This document shows positions 23,240 through 26,945 of a stretch of 26,945 nt of DNA, piece after piece. The DNA is from CAYNNP01 sp964398215 (GTDB lineage Bacteria > Planctomycetota > Planctomycetia > Pirellulales > Pirellulaceae). Where the stretch lies: assembly GCA_964398215.1 (NCBI GenBank), contig CAYNNP010000064.1, positions 1 to 26,945 on the forward strand. Reading direction: 5' to 3'. Made by a program: the position numbers and the translations under genes. The notes beneath the pieces were generated by a model, which saw only the letters and a program-made list of their open reading frames with translations, had not been told where the DNA came from and ran no database searches. Every line of letters starts with the position of its first letter. Positions within the stretch are counted from its first letter, which is position 1.

Positions 23240-24740
23240 CCTTTAGGCTCATCAAAAATTCAGCGTTGTTTTGTGTTTTACGAATTTGACCAGCCAAATT
23301 CTGCATCGCATCGGCCGGTGACATTTCTGCCAGCGTTCTCCGCAACACTCCGATTCGACGAAACTCTTCATCGTCCATCAGCATCTCTTCGCGTCGCGTT
23401 CCACTACGGCTAATGTCAATCGCAGGATAGATTCGCCGATCAACCAATGCGCGGTCAAGAACGATTTCCAAGTTTCCAGTGCCCTTGAATTCTTCAAAGA
23501 TCACATCGTCCATTCGGCTTCCGGTATCGACTAACGCCGTCGCCAGAATCGTCAACGAACCGCCTTCTTCAACTTTTCGGGCTGAACCAAAAAAGGCCTT
23601 TGGTTTTTGCAAGGCTCCTGCGTCCAAGCCGCCAGTTAAAAGTTTGCCCGTCGATTCGCCGTCGCTGTTGTGTGCTCTGGCCAACCGGGTGATCGAATCC
23701 AGAAAGACGATAACATCTGTTTTGGCTTCTACCATCCGTTTCGCTTTTTCGATCACCATCTGAGCAACTTGGATGTGTCGCTGTGCGGGTTCATCGAATG
23801 TACTGGAGATGACTTCGCACTGCGGGCCTTTGATTTCCCGCTCCATGTCGGTGACTTCTTCTGGCCGCTCATCGATCAACAGTACAAACACATACGCATC
23901 GGGATAATTATCCAAAACGGCTTTGGCCATCTGTTGCATCAAAATCGTCTTGCCAGCTCGTGGTGGGCTGACGATCAATCCGCGTTGGCCGAATCCAATC
24001 GGCGTCAACATATCAACGATGCGAGTGCTAACCTCTTTATCATCATGTTCCATGATGATTCGCTTGTTCGGGTGCAGCGGCGTTAACTCATCGAAGTTGG
24101 AATGCGACCCCCTCTTCATCGGATCCTGTCGATTGATGGCTTCGATTCGAAGCAAAGCGAAGTAGCGTTCGTTTTCTTTTGGTGGGCGAATTTGCCCTGC
24201 GACATGGCTCCCTGTTTGCAACCCGAAACGCCGGATCTGGCTAGGCGACACGTAGATGTCGTCGGGACAGGAAAGATAGTGGTAGTCAGAGCTTCGCAAA
24301 AACCCAAACCCGTCGGGCAAAATCTCCAGTGTACCCTCGCCGTACATCAAACCATCGACTTGCATTCGATGCTTCAAAACATCAAACACTAAATCTTTCT
24401 GGGTCCGTTTTTCGATGTCAACCAAGCCTTCGCGGGCAGCAAACTCTCGCAGTTCGGGCTCCGACATCTCTTGCAAATCGGACAACGTCAGCCGTGCTCG
24501 GCTTTTTGAATCGTCCGGAATTCGAACGGATTGGCCAGCCTTGTTTGCTTCGCTAACAATCTCTTCTGGAATGGAAAGCGGATCTCGCTCTGCATCGAGT
24601 TCGCGCACACGTTGATCGACTTCGCGATCCGGGTGCCGAGGCTGTCGCGATTGACGCTTACGATATTGTTGATATTGGCGTGCCCCTAAATTTCGTTTGG
24701 AGCCACCGCGTTCGCCATTCGAGGCAGATTCGTTGGACAT
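23229..24740 (-). CDS. rho: Transcription termination factor Rho
   Basis: A 503-residue hexameric RNA helicase that terminates transcription at rut sites. A basic Arg/Gln-rich extension (1-80) precedes the usual N-terminal helices (LTLSDLQEMSEPELREFA). The RNA-binding OB fold follows (about 136-200: GTLEILPDGFGFLRS, DDIYVSPSQIRRFGL). The ATPase core has Walker A PPRAGKT (259-265), LLIDERPEEVTDM, Walker B VIVFLDSITRLARA, LTGGLDAGALQKPK and the R-loop region DVIFEEFKGTGN. Its stop overlaps ribH by 11 nt. The start ATG at 24740 has no clear SD. The upstream 120 bp to coaE may hold its own promoter or autoregulatory leader; none was identified. Confidence 0.96.
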   Translation of the reverse strand: MSNESASNGERGGSKRNLGARQYQQYRKRQSRQPRHPDREVDQRVRELDAERDPLSIPEEIVSEANKAGQSVRIPDDSKSRARLTLSDLQEMSEPELREFAAREGLVDIEKRTQKDLVFDVLKHRMQVDGLMYGEGTLEILPDGFGFLRSSDYHYLSCPDDIYVSPSQIRRFGLQTGSHVAGQIRPPKENERYFALLRIEAINRQDPMKRGSHSNFDELTPLHPNKRIIMEHDDKEVSTRIVDMLTPIGFGQRGLIVSPPRAGKTILMQQMAKAVLDNYPDAYVFVLLIDERPEEVTDMEREIKGPQCEVISSTFDEPAQRHIQVAQMVIEKAKRMVEAKTDVIVFLDSITRLARAHNSDGESTGKLLTGGLDAGALQKPKAFFGSARKVEEGGSLTILATALVDTGSRMDDVIFEEFKGTGNLEIVLDRALVDRRIYPAIDISRSGTRREEMLMDDEEFRRIGVLRRTLAEMSPADAMQNLAGQIRKTQNNAEFLMSLKDDE

Positions 24741-24861
24741 GAGTCGCCGCCCGTTGGGCTAGCTGGGAATAGAGAAAAGGTAGGTTTTTGAGAGGAGAGA
24801 GGTCCTTCCATGGTAATGAGAAAACAGCGAACCGCCCTACAAATGTTGTCAAACAACGCGT

Positions 24862-25503
24862 TTATGGTTCACAGTGTCCTTCACTGCCAACTGCTTTCGC
24901 AGATTTCATTGTACAGCGGTTTTCCCAGAGGGCATCAATTTTTTCATGCAGAGCCGCCAACGAGCCCTCATTTTGCAGCACTTCGTTGCTTAGGCAAGAT
25001 TTTGCCACCGTGGACATTTGATTCGATTCTCGCCTGGACAGTTCATCCGAATCCCAGCCTCGAGCTGCACAGCGGGATTGGCGGATTTCAAAACTAGCGT
25101 CAACGCACCAAATTTGGTCGCACACCAAATCCCATTTCGCTTCAAATAAAAGCGGCACATCCAGCAGGCCAACATGGGCATTGTGCTGTGCGCCGTTTTT
25201 CAGTTCTTGCCTAATTCGAGTGCGAGTCAACGGATGCACAATCGATTCCAGAAACTGGAGGTTCGACTTGCTTTTAGAGTCGGTACCGAAAACTAATCCA
25301 GCAAGTGCTGATCTGGAAACTTGTCCATCTTCCAAAATCTTGTCGCCAAATCTTTCAGACAGCGCATCGATGACTTCGCGATCAAACAAGGTCTGCTTTG
25401 CGATCTTGTCCGCATCAATCCACCAAGCACCTTTCTCGGCAAGGTACCGAGCCACGGTCGACTTTCCTGCCGCGATGCTACCGACAAGACCAAGGATGAT
25501 CAT
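24862..25503 (-). CDS. coaE: Dephospho-CoA kinase
   Basis: A 213-residue P-loop kinase that phosphorylates the 3'-OH of dephospho-CoA, the last step of coenzyme A synthesis. Walker A is GSIAAGKST (8-16). WWIDADKIAKQTL contains the substrate-contacting Asp, and HPLTRTRIRQEL and LLDVPLLFEAKWD match family blocks. DASFEIRQSRCAARGWDSDELSRRES is the lid, with its Arg pair. Length is normal. It starts at the ATG at 25503, 24 bp after the zinc-ribbon gene, and is followed by rho on the same strand. Confidence 0.94.
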   Translation of the reverse strand: MIILGLVGSIAAGKSTVARYLAEKGAWWIDADKIAKQTLFDREVIDALSERFGDKILEDGQVSRSALAGLVFGTDSKSKSNLQFLESIVHPLTRTRIRQELKNGAQHNAHVGLLDVPLLFEAKWDLVCDQIWCVDASFEIRQSRCAARGWDSDELSRRESNQMSTVAKSCLSNEVLQNEGSLAALHEKIDALWENRCTMKSAKAVGSEGHCEP

Positions 25504-25527
25504 TTGGATTCTGCGCCTTTGCCAGCG

Positions 25528-26241
25528 TTAGCTCGGCAGATAAATGAATGCACTGCAGCTAGCACAGCGAACCATTCGCGACATTCGTAACTGTTCAATC
25601 ATCTGTGTCGTGAGTGTTTGGTAGCAGCCGCCACAGGAATTATCTTCCACCGGCGCCAATGCCTCGGCGCCTCGTGCTGCCGTCAAACGCTTGTACTCTG
25701 ATAACGCTTCTGGAGGAATCTCTGCCTCGGATTCTTCAAGCCGCGAATTCATGTGTTCCAAACTCTCGCTCACCTGAGCCATCCGGGCTTCGGTCTCCGA
25801 CACACGCTTCTTGTGTTCCGATTCAGCTTGCTGGTGCGCATCGTCTGCTGCTTTGACTTCCAACTCTAGCTCGTCGATTTTCTCCAGGCCTTCCAGGATC
25901 TCGTCACTAAGAACAGCGTTGGCCTGGACGTCGGCCGCGATCTGTTCTTTCAACAGGTCAAACTCACGATTGCTTGCCGCCGAATTCAGTTTGCCTTTCA
26001 GCTCTTCGATTTTCGCTTCGCGAGATTTTAGTTGCAACTCACGCTGATCCGACTGAATCTTCGTTTGCTTCAACGTCGCTCTAGCGGTTTCCGTTACCAC
26101 GAACGCTTGCTGAACGAGCGTTTCACCGGCTTTGATCTTGCGCGGACCTCGTTCAAGTTCAGATTGCAACTCACCAAGTTGCTGCTGGATATGATGAAGC
26201 GTGCGCAAAACCTCGCTTCGAAATTCAACCTTGATCGCCAT
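25528..26241 (-). CDS. C4 zinc-ribbon coiled-coil protein (CT398/DUF164 type)
   Basis: A 237-residue protein. Residues about 5-180 are heptad-rich and form a long coiled coil (LHHIQQQLGELQSELE, REAKIEELKGKL). The C-terminus is a zinc ribbon with CxxC pairs at Cys203/Cys206 (SCGGCYQTL) and Cys226/Cys229 (RCASCSAF). This is the architecture of the CT398-like family, for which nucleic-acid or flagellar/secretion roles have been proposed; its function here is unknown. It starts at the ATG at 26241 and precedes coaE on the same strand, a frequent kind of neighbour set with core genes. Confidence 0.88.
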   Translation of the reverse strand: MAIKVEFRSEVLRTLHHIQQQLGELQSELERGPRKIKAGETLVQQAFVVTETARATLKQTKIQSDQRELQLKSREAKIEELKGKLNSAASNREFDLLKEQIAADVQANAVLSDEILEGLEKIDELELEVKAADDAHQQAESEHKKRVSETEARMAQVSESLEHMNSRLEESEAEIPPEALSEYKRLTAARGAEALAPVEDNSCGGCYQTLTTQMIEQLRMSRMVRCASCSAFIYLPS

Positions 26242-26728
26242 TCGTGAGTCTCAGCCGTGAATAGAAAAGTAAAACGAGAGATTCTCTGTGCCTTCAGTGT
26301 AGTGCATTCGTCGTCAACTGACGTGCCCCCAAGCAATTACATGTAGAACAACGCATTGTTTGACGGTGGATGACTGCCGTGCGTAACCCTTGCTGCGAAT
26401 TCGATCGGCCATGGGCCGCATGCACGAGCAGACAGGCCAGAGAGACTGTGAGTTTTTTGTTTTGAAAGCGGCATCGGCTAACGCTTAGCTCAGCAAAGAC
26501 ACGCAAACATAATTGCTTTTACTACGCAGGCACCTGGTTTGGTTTATCGCCTTTTGATACTCGTTCAAAAAAGAAATTTAAATTTGACAATAGCTGTCCA
26601 AATTCAGCAGCGAGGTGCAAAGTAGTAGTGAGTTGGAGGGAAAATCGTTTTTTCAATCGAGAAAACTGTGTCCTAGTATTGCGATCGACCGTAAGCAGCT
26701 TTATCGAGAATTGGGAGAGAGAGTCACT
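26242..26728. other. Intergenic region between zinc-ribbon gene and ECF sigma gene
   Basis: About 490 bp between divergent genes. No coding frame here looks real on either strand. Near the right end, TTTCAA, 17 nt, then TAGTAT (to about 26680) is a weak promoter-like pair that would give a short leader to the sigma gene. A perfect TTGACA at 26584-26589 lacks a matching -10. A GGGAGAGAGAG run (26713-26723) just before the TTG at 26729 is a plausible SD. No terminator or RNA was recognised. Confidence 0.4.
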
Positions 26729-26945
26729 TTGGAAAGACAAAAGCTCGAACACGACGTTTTTCTGCGTCTCTTGCTCGATAGCGAGCGTGAGATTTTGCGG
26801 TATGTGATGGCGATTGTTCCCCGCGCGGACGATGCTCGCGAGATTTTTCAGGAAACCGCAGTCGCTCTCTGGAAGCAGATCGAGAAATATGAAAAGTTTG
26901 CTTTGGCAGTTCTTTCTTGCCTGCACGATACGAAGCGACCAGTGT
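26729..26945 (+). CDS. ECF sigma factor, Rhodopirellula/Verrucomicrobium type, N-terminal fragment
   Basis: The frame runs off the right edge. A TTG at 26729 follows a GGGAGAG SD; a TTG at 26711 is also in frame. The first 55 residues match sigma region 2 of the planctomycete-expanded ECF group: FLRLLLDSEREILRYVMAIVP followed by ADDAREIFQETAVALWKQIEKY. These sigma factors direct RNA polymerase to small regulons. After EKYE (about 26893) the reading frame stops matching the family. The +1 frame then reads KSLLWQFFLAC, and a further shift gives ARYEATS, which together look like the expected continuation. Two missing bases near the sequence end, from error or decay, would explain this. Confidence 0.75.
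   Translation, partial: MERQKLEHDVFLRLLLDSEREILRYVMAIVPRADDAREIFQETAVALWKQIEKYEKFALAVLSCLHDTKRPV

Noticed and set aside
24841..24852. A perfect TTGACA on the minus strand upstream of rho as a rho promoter
   Set aside because: The sequence 16-18 nt downstream (CGCTGT region) does not resemble a -10 box.
1..26945. CRISPR arrays, insertion sequences, tRNA or rRNA genes, prophage or toxin-antitoxin modules
   Set aside because: None seen: no spaced direct-repeat arrays, transposase motifs or tRNA cloverleaf sequences were found by eye on either strand.

Overview
The window looks like a chromosomal segment of a planctomycete, most likely of the Pirellulales (Rhodopirellula-like) group. This rests on the combination of a transmembrane Ser/Thr kinase with a non-enzymatic C-terminal domain, a secreted formylglycine-generating-enzyme-like protein, a TonB-like/VWA protein, the start of a Rhodopirellula-type ECF sigma factor, the futalosine route to menaquinone, and frequent GTG/TTG starts. 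Two runs of exactly 100 N mark scaffold joins. Both are flanked by duplicated sequence (13 bp and 55 bp), so both are probably overlaps rather than missing DNA.

Left part (1-5.4 kb): the tail of a PQQ-type beta-propeller protein converges on a secreted alpha/beta-hydrolase. A planctomycete-style ACGAA inverted repeat lies between them. A divergent exported carbon-nitrogen hydrolase follows, then a minus-strand pair: a Ser/Thr kinase translationally coupled to a small cysteine-containing protein of unknown function.

Centre (5.35-11.3 kb): a gene-poor stretch holds a compact candidate structured RNA on the plus strand (about 6046-6222). It starts with a 13-nt perfect complement of the 16S rRNA 3' tail and ends in a strong intrinsic terminator. 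Facing it is a same-strand series read right to left: tsaD, mqnB, mqnD, a SUMF-domain protein and a diverged RNase HII-like protein. The first three are tightly coupled.

Housekeeping block (11.5-14.7 kb): rpsL and rpsG are followed by a strong intrinsic terminator, then fusA. This is a split str cluster with no tuf gene following. A TonB-like/VWA membrane protein faces fusA.

Right part (16.8-26.9 kb): menG, ubiX, mqnP and mqnE form a tight plus-strand operon. With mqnB and mqnD, six steps of futalosine-type menaquinone synthesis lie in the window; MqnA, MqnC and the UbiD-type decarboxylase are absent. Then come a Tat-exported beta-propeller protein coupled to an RluA-family pseudouridine synthase. 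They converge on a minus-strand series of a zinc-ribbon coiled-coil protein, coaE, rho and ribH. The window ends in an ECF sigma factor whose last approximately 55 bases appear to carry two frameshifts.

Most of the content is ordinary core genome. The least explained elements are the 6.05-6.22 kb RNA, the kinase/cysteine-protein pair and the RNase HII-like paralogue.
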